64,000 bases of DNA from Lunatibacter salilacus (GTDB lineage: Bacteria > Bacteroidota > Bacteroidia > Cytophagales > Cyclobacteriaceae): positions 1 through 64,000 of the forward strand of contig NZ_VOLC01000007.1 in NCBI RefSeq assembly GCF_009797935.1, given 5' to 3'. The position numbers and the translations under genes are program-made. This document shows positions 53,791-62,254 of the stretch, one piece after another. Numbering within the stretch: position 1 is the stretch's first letter; each line of letters starts with the position of its first letter. Under the pieces are notes generated by a model. That model was not told the origin of the DNA. It did no database searches and worked only from the letters and a program-made list of their open reading frames with translations.

Positions 53791-55344
53791 TCATAAAGAA
53801 AGCGGCATCGGTTCAAAGGGAAAGAGGGGTTTTCTTCTGTTTTTATACGGCAGGTTTTGCATATCGGCACGTGTCACTCCCGGGGTATTTACCCGAATCA
53901 GCTGTTTACATACAGGCATATATGCCGCCAAAGGTGCATTCACTCCTTTAGCTACTAATATCTGATAATCCTCGGGATTGATACCCGATTGAATAAGTTG
54001 CTGTAGGCTAAAAGGCACCACCCTGCGGGAGGTTACCATAACTGTATTTCCTTCTATAGTTTCAACAATGGCTGTCTCCCCCATATCAAAATTCACCTGG
54101 CCTCCATGCCGGGGCTGATTCTCGGTAAATTTACCCAACACTGTTCTCAGCAACTTTCCTTTCAGCAGTACAGGGTCACCATGATTGCGGTCTGTTTTTC
54201 CACCCACTTTCACCGAGATATTGTCCTCGGGCTTAAATGCTTTAAGTAATCCAACCGCCTCCGGATCATAGATGCAAACAAAGGATCTACCCAATTCATT
54301 GTCCTCAAGAATTTTTAATAAAAAAGTACTGTCCCCCGGTGAACCTCCACCTACATTATCTCCCATATCTAAAAGTAACAGGGGTTTTTCAGCTTCGCTT
54401 ATTTCAGGAATCAAATCTTCCAATCCGATTTTTTTACCGGAAAAATCGCAATGATGATTTTCCATATGCCGCTGCAATTCAATCAAGGTTACCAGTGCTA
54501 AAGCATCATCTCCATCGGAAACCACTATCAGACTGCTGCCCATCTCTGGTACATCCGCATAGGGAAACCCCAAGACGATGCTGGTAGACATGATCCCAGG
54601 TCGTGCAGCCAAACGTGCTGACAATTGATATAATTCCAAGCAGGGGCTGGAACCGGTATGCTGCATTTCAATACTTATGGCCATAGGCAATTGAACCGCC
54701 TTCATTTTAGGTTTGCGCCTACCTGACAATGCATCGAGCAGAATTCCAGCCGCCTCTTTGCCAACTTCCCGTTGATCTATATGCGGGTTGGTTTTGTAGG
54801 CTACTAGGGCGTTCACTGCATCCACCATTTGCTGACTCAAATTACAATGCGGATCGATGGTGCCAACTATGGGCATATCCGGACCTACCTGAGAACGAAC
54901 CCATGAAAGCCAATGCCCGTCAAAATCAGGAATCCCAACCGCTACAGCCGCACCATGAGGCACCACCATCAACCCATCCAAAGGCAGAGATTTAAGCAGT
55001 TGATCATGTAAAGTTTCCATCAGCTTATCCGCTGTACCGGAGCTTATCGTTCCACTAGGCGTGGCTTCGGCATACAAAATAGGGATTATTTCTAAGGTAT
55101 CCTCTTTCTCCAACACCTCCAAAATCCCCCCTATTTCATGAAAAGCAGATCTATACTCCTCACAAATTTTATTGCCAGTTAACAGGTGACCATTTTCAAA
55201 GTCAGGCCATTCTGTTGAGGATGGTAAGAACGTATTTGACTCGTGGTAAATACCCAAAATACCGATGCGTAATTTGCCGGAGGTTCGACTTTTTGGTAGG
55301 AGGCTAACCTTATTTTTGGGCATATATTTATTAACGTCTCTCAT
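53791..55344 (-). CDS. M81-family metallopeptidase (MlrC-like)
   Basis: 517 residues. N-terminal M81 domain with RIGILGIYHESNTFLPS (Glu/His metal site), DGLMVVPHGAAVAVG, GTIDPHCNLSQQMV and ALVAYKTNPHIDQREVGKEA, then the MlrC C-terminal domain (LLLLDMGDNVGGGSPGDSTF, DPVLLKGKLLRT). The founding member opens cyclic microcystin peptides, but most homologues act on unknown cyclic or modified peptides or amides. The first ~20 residues vary and an internal start (MPKNKVSL) is possible. Ends 5 bp from the channel gene, convergent. Confidence 0.9.
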   Translation of the reverse strand: MRDVNKYMPKNKVSLLPKSRTSGKLRIGILGIYHESNTFLPSSTEWPDFENGHLLTGNKICEEYRSAFHEIGGILEVLEKEDTLEIIPILYAEATPSGTISSGTADKLMETLHDQLLKSLPLDGLMVVPHGAAVAVGIPDFDGHWLSWVRSQVGPDMPIVGTIDPHCNLSQQMVDAVNALVAYKTNPHIDQREVGKEAAGILLDALSGRRKPKMKAVQLPMAISIEMQHTGSSPCLELYQLSARLAARPGIMSTSIVLGFPYADVPEMGSSLIVVSDGDDALALVTLIELQRHMENHHCDFSGKKIGLEDLIPEISEAEKPLLLLDMGDNVGGGSPGDSTFLLKILEDNELGRSFVCIYDPEAVGLLKAFKPEDNISVKVGGKTDRNHGDPVLLKGKLLRTVLGKFTENQPRHGGQVNFDMGETAIVETIEGNTVMVTSRRVVPFSLQQLIQSGINPEDYQILVAKGVNAPLAAYMPVCKQLIRVNTPGVTRADMQNLPYKNRRKPLFPFEPMPLSL

Positions 55345-55419
55345 TATCCTTCCATTTAGCTTTCCATGCTTTCATTTCCTATTTCAAATAGTTTCAGAAT
55401 CCAAACCATTCTAAATTGA

Positions 55420-55449
55420 AAAGAGACATGCCTTCCGACATGTCTCTTT
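55420..55449 (-). terminator. Terminator of the FAH-SDR unit
   Basis: AAAGAGACATG / CATGTCTCTTT stem (55420-55430 with 55439-55449), loop of eight, moderate T content after it on the minus strand; 18 bp past the FAH stop. Confidence 0.75.
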
Positions 55450-55467
55450 ATTTTTAGAAAAGGATTA

Positions 55468-56328
55468 TTAGCCTTTGTAATTTACCACAGTTTGCCTGGA
55501 AACACCCAAGCCTTTAACGCCTAATTCCACTTCGTCTCCTTCTTTCAGGTAAACCGGAGGCTTGAAGCCCATACCTACTCCGGATGGCGTGCCCGTACTA
55601 ATGATGTCACCTGGAAGCAGCGTCATATACTGACTGATATAGCTCACCAAGGTGGGCACATTAAATACCAGGTCAGAAGTGCTGCTATCTTGAACAGTTT
55701 TTCCATTTACCTTAAGCCAAAGTCTCAGGTTATTGGGATCTGGGATTTCATCCCTTGTGACTAGAAATGGTCCAAGTGGGGCAAAAGTATCACAGCTTTT
55801 GCCTTTTACCCATTGTCCACCATGTTTTAATTGAAAGTCCCGCTCGCTCACATCGTTGTGAAGAGCATAGCCAGCAATATGGTCATAGGCATCCTCTACG
55901 GACACATAGCTGGCTTTTTTACCGATCACGATGGCCAATTCGACCTCCCAATCCGTAGCTTCGGAATTTTTGGGAATAACGATGGTATCGAATGGCCCTG
56001 AAAGGGAAGAAGTCGCTTTCATAAACAAGACTGGTTGCTGCGGAACATCCATCCCGCTCTCCTTGGCGTGAAGCGAATAATTTAATCCCACACAGATGAT
56101 TTTTGAAGGCTTGTAAACAGGTGGTCCCAATCGCTCATCAGGAGCAATGTCAGGACAGGAAGCCTGATTCGCTTCCAGCCATTCAGCTAGCTTTTGTACG
56201 CCAGACTCGTCCCCGAGGAATTCCTCCGACCAGTCTGTTCCAAATGCACTTACATCCAGCCGCTTTCCTTCTGCGGTTTCTATTCCCGGTTTTTCTTTTC
56301 CGGCTTTTCCAAATCGTATTAGTTTCAT
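55468..56328 (-). CDS. Fumarylacetoacetate hydrolase-family enzyme
   Basis: 286 residues from the ATG at 56328, which is formed by the end of mini-element copy E. The FAH fold has IICVGLNYSLHAKESG, the metal-binding TDWEVELAIVIG (Glu-x-Glu), GYALHNDVSERDFQ, KSCDTFAPLGPFLV and STGTPSGVGMGF. Members cleave or hydrate 2,4-dioxo acids. With the SDR gene 137 bp upstream on the same strand, the best guess is 2,4-diketo-3-deoxy-fuconate or -rhamnonate hydrolase, producing pyruvate and a hydroxy acid; the match is by context, not proof. Confidence 0.85.
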   Translation of the reverse strand: MKLIRFGKAGKEKPGIETAEGKRLDVSAFGTDWSEEFLGDESGVQKLAEWLEANQASCPDIAPDERLGPPVYKPSKIICVGLNYSLHAKESGMDVPQQPVLFMKATSSLSGPFDTIVIPKNSEATDWEVELAIVIGKKASYVSVEDAYDHIAGYALHNDVSERDFQLKHGGQWVKGKSCDTFAPLGPFLVTRDEIPDPNNLRLWLKVNGKTVQDSSTSDLVFNVPTLVSYISQYMTLLPGDIISTGTPSGVGMGFKPPVYLKEGDEVELGVKGLGVSRQTVVNYKG

Positions 56329-56432
56329 ATGATTATAATTGTTTTTCAAAGGTCACACCTGACTGCCGTCAGGCAGGTGGAATCTCGCATGGCAATAATC
56401 ATCCTAGTGTGTGACGACTTTCGTCATGCTCG
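56327..56432 (-). mobile_element. GAAAT-bordered mini-element, copy E (106 bp)
   Basis: Ends CGAGCATGACG and TTATAATCATAT on the minus strand. The outer border is GAAAT (56433-56437) but the inner one reads GAAAC (56322-56326), one mismatch. It contains the optional hairpin (CACCTGACTGCC / GGCAGGTG type). Its end supplies the AT of the FAH-gene ATG; the border upstream lacks an ATG (CCTGAAAT). Confidence 0.85.
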
Positions 56433-56465
56433 ATTTCAGGGTTTAATTTATAGTGTTACAATCAG

Positions 56466-57224
56466 TTACATTTTTAACTGCGAGAATCCTCCGTCTACCA
56501 GATAATCCGCTCCAGTAAGGAACTCCGCTTGGTCCGAGGCTAGGAAAAACGCCATGTTGGCGACTTCTTCGGGAATTCCCATTCTTCCTATAGGCTGTGT
56601 TGCTGCAAGCTTATCAAACATTTCCTGTTCTCTTCCCGGGTAGGTTTTGGTGAGGTAACCATCCACAAATGGGGTATGAATCCTGGCGGGAGAAATGGCA
56701 TTTACACGTATTTTATGCTCCACATAGTCCCTTGCCATAGATAGCGTCATGGTCAGTACCGCCCCCTTTGTCATGGAATAAGCAAATCTATCCGGAATTC
56801 CTACCGTAGCAGCTACGGAAGCCATATTAATGATCACGCCACCTCCCTGTTCCTTCATCCGGCCAATTACTGCCTGCGAGCAGTTGTAAACGCCCTTAAT
56901 ATTGACGCTGTAAAGTCTGTCTAGGTCACTTTCTATGGTCTGCTCCAAATTACCGACATGTGCGACTCCGGCATTGTTTATCAAAACATCAATGTTGCCG
57001 GAAATTTGGGCAACAACTTCCTTTATTTGATTCTGATTGGAAACATCTGCTTGAAAAAAAGAAATGGAATAGCCTTCGGATTGGAGTTCTTTTGCTACAT
57101 TTTCTCCTGACGCCTTGTTATAATCCAGGATATACACGTTGGCACCCTCTTTGGCAAACCGCTTGGTGATAGCCAGTCCAATCCCGCTGGCACCACCGGT
57201 GACCAGCACGTTTTTTTTGTTCAT
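56466..57224 (-). CDS. Short-chain dehydrogenase/reductase
   Basis: 252 residues, classical SDR: cofactor motif VTGGASGIG (9-17), NNAGVAH, the catalytic Ser in INMASVAATVG, and Tyr-x-x-x-Lys in AYSMTKGAVLT. An Asp after strand 2 (ILDYNKAS) favours NAD. Paired with the FAH hydrolase, a role as 2-keto-3-deoxy-fuconate/rhamnonate dehydrogenase is plausible: it would make the diketo acid that the hydrolase cleaves. No dehydratase or sugar dehydrogenase is in the window, so the pathway is incomplete here. Confidence 0.88.
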   Translation of the reverse strand: MNKKNVLVTGGASGIGLAITKRFAKEGANVYILDYNKASGENVAKELQSEGYSISFFQADVSNQNQIKEVVAQISGNIDVLINNAGVAHVGNLEQTIESDLDRLYSVNIKGVYNCSQAVIGRMKEQGGGVIINMASVAATVGIPDRFAYSMTKGAVLTMTLSMARDYVEHKIRVNAISPARIHTPFVDGYLTKTYPGREQEMFDKLAATQPIGRMGIPEEVANMAFFLASDQAEFLTGADYLVDGGFSQLKM

Positions 57225-57308
57225 TGAAGTTTATTTTTTTGAGTTAATTGAAATAAAAGTATTGACACTGGGAATTAGGGTTCTTTCTCTTTCTGATTGA
57301 TAATCTCT

Positions 57309-58187
57309 CTATTTTCCCAGCATAGGAAAAAGCCGTTTTATATCCTGTTCTGTTGGTCGGCTACCATATTCGCAGATTTCAAAAGATTCAGCATACTTCA
57401 CTTGGGACGCTTTCGAAGCACCGTACCATTTTTCCAAAGCTGGTTTTGCTGCCGGACTTACACTGCTCCAACGTTTGTCTCTAAGCCAAGCTTTTCGCTC
57501 TTCTGTTCCTTCCGGCACCTCATCCGCATAGCCTCCTATCCAGGGCAGCCACTCATAAAACTGGGATACATGTGCATCCATGGCATCGATTTTTTTATCT
57601 ATTACCGAGGTAATATCCACCGAAATATCAGCGGAAAACGGGTTGGGTTTTTGAAAGTTGTCCTGAAAATAGAGGAAAACCGGATTTTTTTTCAGTGGGG
57701 GAACGTCGGCTGCCACATTGGGCACTCCTACCATGTAGGCTGCATCCTGTACAAGAATGGCAGTGTAGCGGTGATCGGGATGGTAGTCATTGGTACGATG
57801 GGAAATCACAACGTCCGCATCCCATTCCCTGATCAGCCTTATGATATCCATTCGAATCGGTAAAGTGGCCAACAGCTCTCCATCGTGATTGTCCAACACA
57901 TCATAGGTCACTCCCAATCTACGGGCTACTTCTTCAGTCTCCGCCTTTCTTCTTTTGGCCAACATGCCACCACCCATTTCCATATGGCCCGCATCTCCGT
58001 TGGTCACGGAAACAAACTTTACCTCATGACCCATGGAAACAAAAAGTGCGGCAGTGCCACCACCTTTAATGTCACAGTCATCCGGATGGGCACCAATCAT
58101 AATTATCCGCAATGGCTTATCCTGTGCATCGGCAAATTGAAAAGAAAAGCAAAGTAAGAGCGTGAGAGAGATAAGTAATAGTTTCAT
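57309..58187 (-). CDS. Secreted PIG-L family deacetylase
   Basis: 292 residues from the ATG at 58187 (MKLLLISLTL), signal peptide ending FADAQ. The zinc site is present: MIGAHPDDCDIKGGG with His-Pro-Asp-Asp, and HRTNDYHPDHRYTA with the third His. Members remove acetyl groups from N-acetylglucosaminyl lipids, mycothiol precursors or other sugars; the target here is unknown. Secretion points to an extracellular or periplasmic amino sugar. Located 84 bp upstream of the SDR on the same strand, possibly one transcript. Confidence 0.9.
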   Translation of the reverse strand: MKLLLISLTLLLCFSFQFADAQDKPLRIIMIGAHPDDCDIKGGGTAALFVSMGHEVKFVSVTNGDAGHMEMGGGMLAKRRKAETEEVARRLGVTYDVLDNHDGELLATLPIRMDIIRLIREWDADVVISHRTNDYHPDHRYTAILVQDAAYMVGVPNVAADVPPLKKNPVFLYFQDNFQKPNPFSADISVDITSVIDKKIDAMDAHVSQFYEWLPWIGGYADEVPEGTEERKAWLRDKRWSSVSPAAKPALEKWYGASKASQVKYAESFEICEYGSRPTEQDIKRLFPMLGK

Positions 58188-58377
58188 AATCGGTTTTATG
58201 GGTAATATTAAGTAAAAAGTGAATATACTCATTTAGGTGAATGATACCAATCCGAATAGGCTGATCGGCCGTAGAACAATAAAAAAAGTTTTATTGAGTC
58301 TCAAAAAAACAGGTAATGGCATGTCTCTTCAAAAGAAATGTATAAATTTAGACATATAACATTACGCCAGATTTCTG

Positions 58378-59469
58378 ATGGAGAATACACCTGATCGGCT
58401 GAAGCAGATCACATACGGATTGATTACCTTTACGTTGAGCTATCTGATATTGTGGTACGGTAGTTTTATTTTCATCCCCCTGACTTGGGGAATATTTTTT
58501 GCGTTTGCGCTTTTTCCTGTATCCCATTGGTTGGAGGAAAATCGATTTCCAAGAGGTTTGGCCATATTTACTACGCTGGTGATTTTCACAGTAAGCATTG
58601 TTGGCGTATTGTTTTTGGTGATCAACCAAATGGTCAACCTCTTGGCAGAAATACCCGAAATAGGTGAGATCTTTCAAACTAAACTCTCATCATACTTGGT
58701 AGATATAGAGAAGATGACAGGCATTGCGATAATACAAGACGACCCGACTTCCCTATTTTCCAATTGGATTAGCGGGGAAAACATAAATCAGACCCTATTC
58801 AATACTGGGAAATCCATTACCCTTATTGGAATTATCCCTTTGTTTATTTTCCTGTTGCTCTATTATCGGGATTTTTTTGTTGCTTTCTTGCTACAGGCAT
58901 CTGAACGGAGCAATGAAAAAATATTGACCTGGGTCGGAGATTCAGGGAAAATAATTCATCAATACCTGATTGGAATGTTTAAAGTAACCGGAATTGTCAC
59001 GGTACTATCCGGAGCTTTCTTTTATTTCATGGATATAAAATATTACCTGCTTTTTGCATTGTTTATCGCTGTTATGAACCTAATCCCCTATATAGGGGTC
59101 ATCATTAGCTCATTGCTTGTCATTTTGTATGTTTTTCTTACAACTGACACACTTTTTTACCCCCTTCTTACGCTGGGAGTTCTTTGGGGCATACAACTGG
59201 TGGAAAATAATTTGATTACCCCGGTGGTGGTAGGTTCAAAAGTACAAATAAATGTATTGGCGGTAATCCTTGCCATACTTTTGGGCGGTTCTCTTTGGGG
59301 GGTATCGGGAATGGTTTTATCGATACCTTTGGTGGGAATTCTAAAGATAACCCTAGATAGGATTCCCACATTTAGACCGTATGGATATCTTTTGGGTGAT
59401 GATTTTCCCATTCATGAAAAGCAGGAGAATTTTTTCAAAATATTTAAGCGGAAACTCTTTAAAAAATAA
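58378..59469 (+). CDS. AI-2E (PerM) family membrane transporter
   Basis: 363 residues, about eight hydrophobic helices. A helical periplasmic region (NQMVNLLAEIPEIGEIFQTK) follows helix 3. The conserved family features are the PLFIFLLLYYRDFF loop, YLIGMFKVTGIVTVLSGA and LIPYIGVIISSLLVILY, and a GSKVQINVLAVILAILLGG-type end. Family members move Na+/H+ or small signals; the substrate is unknown. Convergent with the tRNA-Leu gene five bases downstream. Confidence 0.88.
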   Translation: MENTPDRLKQITYGLITFTLSYLILWYGSFIFIPLTWGIFFAFALFPVSHWLEENRFPRGLAIFTTLVIFTVSIVGVLFLVINQMVNLLAEIPEIGEIFQTKLSSYLVDIEKMTGIAIIQDDPTSLFSNWISGENINQTLFNTGKSITLIGIIPLFIFLLLYYRDFFVAFLLQASERSNEKILTWVGDSGKIIHQYLIGMFKVTGIVTVLSGAFFYFMDIKYYLLFALFIAVMNLIPYIGVIISSLLVILYVFLTTDTLFYPLLTLGVLWGIQLVENNLITPVVVGSKVQINVLAVILAILLGGSLWGVSGMVLSIPLVGILKITLDRIPTFRPYGYLLGDDFPIHEKQENFFKIFKRKLFKK

Positions 59470-59474
59470 ATATG

Positions 59475-59556
59475 TGCGCACGAAAGGATTCGAACCTTCA
59501 CACCCGAAGGCGCTGCCACCTGAAGACAGTGCGTCTACCAATTTCGCCACGTGCGC
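59475..59556 (-). tRNA. tRNA-Leu (anticodon CAG)
   Basis: 82 nt with the long variable arm (CGCCTTCGGGTG) of leucine tRNAs. Acceptor GCGCACG/CGTGCGC plus A; anticodon stem CTGTC/GGCAG around TTCAGGT; T arm GAAGGTTCGAATCCTTTC. Its 3' end lies 5 bp from the convergent permease stop. Confidence 0.95.
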
Positions 59557-59658
59557 ATATTTACCCCAAAAATGTGGAAATAATGTGTTCTTAACAAGCA
59601 AAAGGAAAAAAACATTACCCCTTGATTTTTCCATTCTTTTATCTCTCTGAGATTGAGT

Positions 59659-61023
59659 TTATTCTACCCAGGTACCATTAAGCATTACCCGATCTATGGC
59701 CTTCATATTGCTGATATCTGCATAGGGATCCGCATTGAGCAGCAGTAGATCTGCCTTTTTACCAACCTCAATAGAACCCACTTGATCCTCTATTTTCAAG
59801 AAACGGGCATTTTGATACGTAGCAGCATATATGATTTCTGACGGAGTCATTGCGCATGATTGAAGAAGTTCCATCTCCCTGTGATACGCCCAACCGTATT
59901 CAGAATTGGGTACATAAGAATGCGATCCTACGGCTAACGTTACTCCTTGGTTATGAGCTAGTCGGGTAAATTCCATCATTTTTGCAAACCCACCTCGCCG
60001 AACTGAATCTTCTGAATCAGGTTCAGGCTCAAAGACTGCCAAGGTAGGACAGAGAAAAACGTTATTTTCCACCATTAATTCAAATATACGGACTACATTT
60101 TCCCGATCCGTATCAAAGTCCATCTGGTTCCACATCTCATATCGCCCTTCCCTGCGGGCATTGTTATCTGCCAACACCTTCTGCTTGTAGGCTTCTGCCT
60201 GAAACGGTGGTACTAGGGCAAGGCCAAATGATGTAACATGTTCAATCCCCGTCACTCCAGTCAGAATGACCTCCCTCGCATCACTAATTTCCAAATGGGC
60301 CGTGGAAGGCAATCCCAATTTTCGGCATTCATCTGCCGCTGCTTGTATCATCCCAAGCGACATCCGGTAATAGATTTTAATTGCTGAGGCTCCTTTTGCT
60401 GCCAAATTCCGGATTTGTTGCCGTACCTCTTCCTCATCCCTTACGATCAGTGCATCCCGTGGATGGGCAGGAGGAAACATATCCAAGTGAGGGCCTGTAA
60501 GGAAGAGCCGGGGAAGGGTTTTTCCTCTTCGCCGTTCATTCCCATAGGCTTCTATCCAGGCCCCAGGATCCCTTAGGGATGTGATTCCATTTTTAAGAAA
60601 CATATGGGGAAGTCCCCTCAGTAAGTCCAGATGAAAATGGGCATCAATCAATCCCGGAAGCAAAAACTTGCCAGAACCCTCGATCACATGCGCTTGATTC
60701 GGAACCATGACCTCGCTGGAAGGACCTATCTCAGTTATCAGTCCATCGGTAATAATTACAGTATATCCCGACAACGCTTCCCCTCCCCTACCATCTATTA
60801 CAGTGACATATTGGATGGCAATGGTTTCCTCAGTTGTGACTATTTCTGCATGGTTAATTGGCTGAATGTGGATTTGTGCTTCATGCTGTTCTTCAATTTG
60901 CGGACGGCAGGAACCCATCAACATTGAAGTTATGCCGAAAATGACGAAAACTCTTTCAGGGACAGGGAAATACATATAGCTGGTTTTGCGGTCTGATCTA
61001 TGAAGAAAGATACTGGATTTCAC
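59659..61023 (-). CDS. Exported amidohydrolase-family protein
   Basis: 454 residues as framed; a start at 60975 gives a better lipoprotein signal (MYFPVPERVFVIFG ... MLMGSC). The TIM-barrel amidohydrolase has the His-x-His pair in LIDAHFHLDLLRG, a Lys in ASAIKIYYRM, and two later His in STAHLEISD and GIEHVTSFG. Where imidazolonepropionase/prolidase-like members have the catalytic Asp in a GTD motif, this protein reads AVGSHSYVP. It then ends in the usual GKKADLLLLNADP. Substrate unknown. The missing Asp could mean changed metal use or loss of activity. Confidence 0.85.
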   Translation of the reverse strand: MKSSIFLHRSDRKTSYMYFPVPERVFVIFGITSMLMGSCRPQIEEQHEAQIHIQPINHAEIVTTEETIAIQYVTVIDGRGGEALSGYTVIITDGLITEIGPSSEVMVPNQAHVIEGSGKFLLPGLIDAHFHLDLLRGLPHMFLKNGITSLRDPGAWIEAYGNERRRGKTLPRLFLTGPHLDMFPPAHPRDALIVRDEEEVRQQIRNLAAKGASAIKIYYRMSLGMIQAAADECRKLGLPSTAHLEISDAREVILTGVTGIEHVTSFGLALVPPFQAEAYKQKVLADNNARREGRYEMWNQMDFDTDRENVVRIFELMVENNVFLCPTLAVFEPEPDSEDSVRRGGFAKMMEFTRLAHNQGVTLAVGSHSYVPNSEYGWAYHREMELLQSCAMTPSEIIYAATYQNARFLKIEDQVGSIEVGKKADLLLLNADPYADISNMKAIDRVMLNGTWVE

Positions 61024-61074
61024 CTAAAAAGCAATTCAAAAAATCATGGATGTCAAAATATATTCAAAAGAAAA

Positions 61075-61983
61075 TTACACCCCTACATCAACGCATTTGC
61101 ATACCGGGTTTTGTTCTTTGGCAAAGGCAAAGCCATCCTTCCACCATTGTTTCATTTCTGCGGGGTCAAAAATTAACGAATTTTCTGTCAATATGCCTGG
61201 CGGGTAATAAAAATTCAAATCCACCTTCCGCCGTCCCCCTTCCAACTTACCGATTTTTATGTCATCATTGGCTATCTGATTCATTATAAAATCAAACGTG
61301 CGGGTCATAAGCTCCAATGCATTCCGTACGTTTTCCTTTTTTTGCCTAGGTTGGCTTGATTTCAATACAATCACATCAATAACGCTAGCCCCACGGTAAA
61401 TGGCCTCTGATATGGGGACTAGATCGGCAAAGCCTCCATCAGCATACTGGCAACCGTTTTTCTCCAAAAGACTCATAAAAGGCACCATGTTCGCGGAAGC
61501 CCATATCCATTCACAGAAATCCTCATAGGTGCTCAACTTTAGCGCCTTATATTCGACTTCACCGGTGGTCAAATTCGAAACCGTCACGTAAACATCCGCA
61601 TCCCCCTGCCGCATCCGCTCAAAATCATAACGGGTCATGATTTTTTTGATCAGTTTCAACAGCGCCATACTTTCCCCAAATGTTTTCCTTCCCCTGATAA
61701 ACATTTTCACCGTGTTAAAGTGATTGATTTTGATATGTTTGACACCATCTTCCTCCGTAATGTAAAAAGGAGATACATCGAATATCTGATTTTGCGTAAC
61801 AGAAGTATAGATCGCCTTGATTTTGTCAATCTCGCCAATAGAGAGTAAAGGTACCAATAAGCTCCCAGTAGATGTCCCCAGAAACAAATCATACTGATAG
61901 CCACAAGCCTTTATTAAAAATTCCGCAATGCCACCGGCAAATGCACCCTTACTTCCTCCTCCAGATATTACTAATGCTCTCAT
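61075..61983 (-). CDS. Patatin-like phospholipase
   Basis: 302 residues, cytosolic (no signal). The oxyanion loop GGGSKGAF (8-15), nucleophile Ser38 in GTSTGS, and catalytic Asp182 in QYADGGFAD form the Ser-Asp dyad of patatins. It hydrolyses acyl ester bonds in lipids. The C-terminal third (KIGKLEGGRRKVDLNFYYPP) is family-typical. Monocistronic, with a spacer behind it. Confidence 0.9.
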   Translation of the reverse strand: MRALVISGGGSKGAFAGGIAEFLIKACGYQYDLFLGTSTGSLLVPLLSIGEIDKIKAIYTSVTQNQIFDVSPFYITEEDGVKHIKINHFNTVKMFIRGRKTFGESMALLKLIKKIMTRYDFERMRQGDADVYVTVSNLTTGEVEYKALKLSTYEDFCEWIWASANMVPFMSLLEKNGCQYADGGFADLVPISEAIYRGASVIDVIVLKSSQPRQKKENVRNALELMTRTFDFIMNQIANDDIKIGKLEGGRRKVDLNFYYPPGILTENSLIFDPAEMKQWWKDGFAFAKEQNPVCKCVDVGV

Positions 61984-62029
61984 TTAACGCTTTTTAATTA
62001 TTTTTAGGTCTTTTATATTTGGTATAACT

Positions 62030-62245
62030 TTACGGATTTCCAATTAATATGATATTATTAAACTGTAGTTTCCTCAAAGTAATTTCAGGTTGAATATATT
62101 CCTTTTCCGCAAGCGGATACCCAAAATCCCATGGAGAAAGTCCGACATAGGTGGTGCTTTTTCCCAAAATTTGAATCATACCATTGGATGAATTCTCAAA
62201 AATGGCAAACAAGGGATCTTGTGAAGGACTGTACCTTTGATCCAC
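62030..62245 (-). CDS. Doubtful small ORF, unknown
   Basis: 71 codons with a GTG start 10 bp behind the hydroxyacid dehydrogenase stop. It reads LFAIFENSSNGMIQILGK and SPWDFGYPLAEKEYIQPE and has protein-like composition, but no recognised family, no good start and no conserved neighbour. It could be the end of a degraded gene. Listed with low confidence because no other gene fills the gap. Confidence 0.25.
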   Translation of the reverse strand: MDQRYSPSQDPLFAIFENSSNGMIQILGKSTTYVGLSPWDFGYPLAEKEYIQPEITLRKLQFNNIILIGNP

Positions 62246-62254
62246 CTAAATTCC

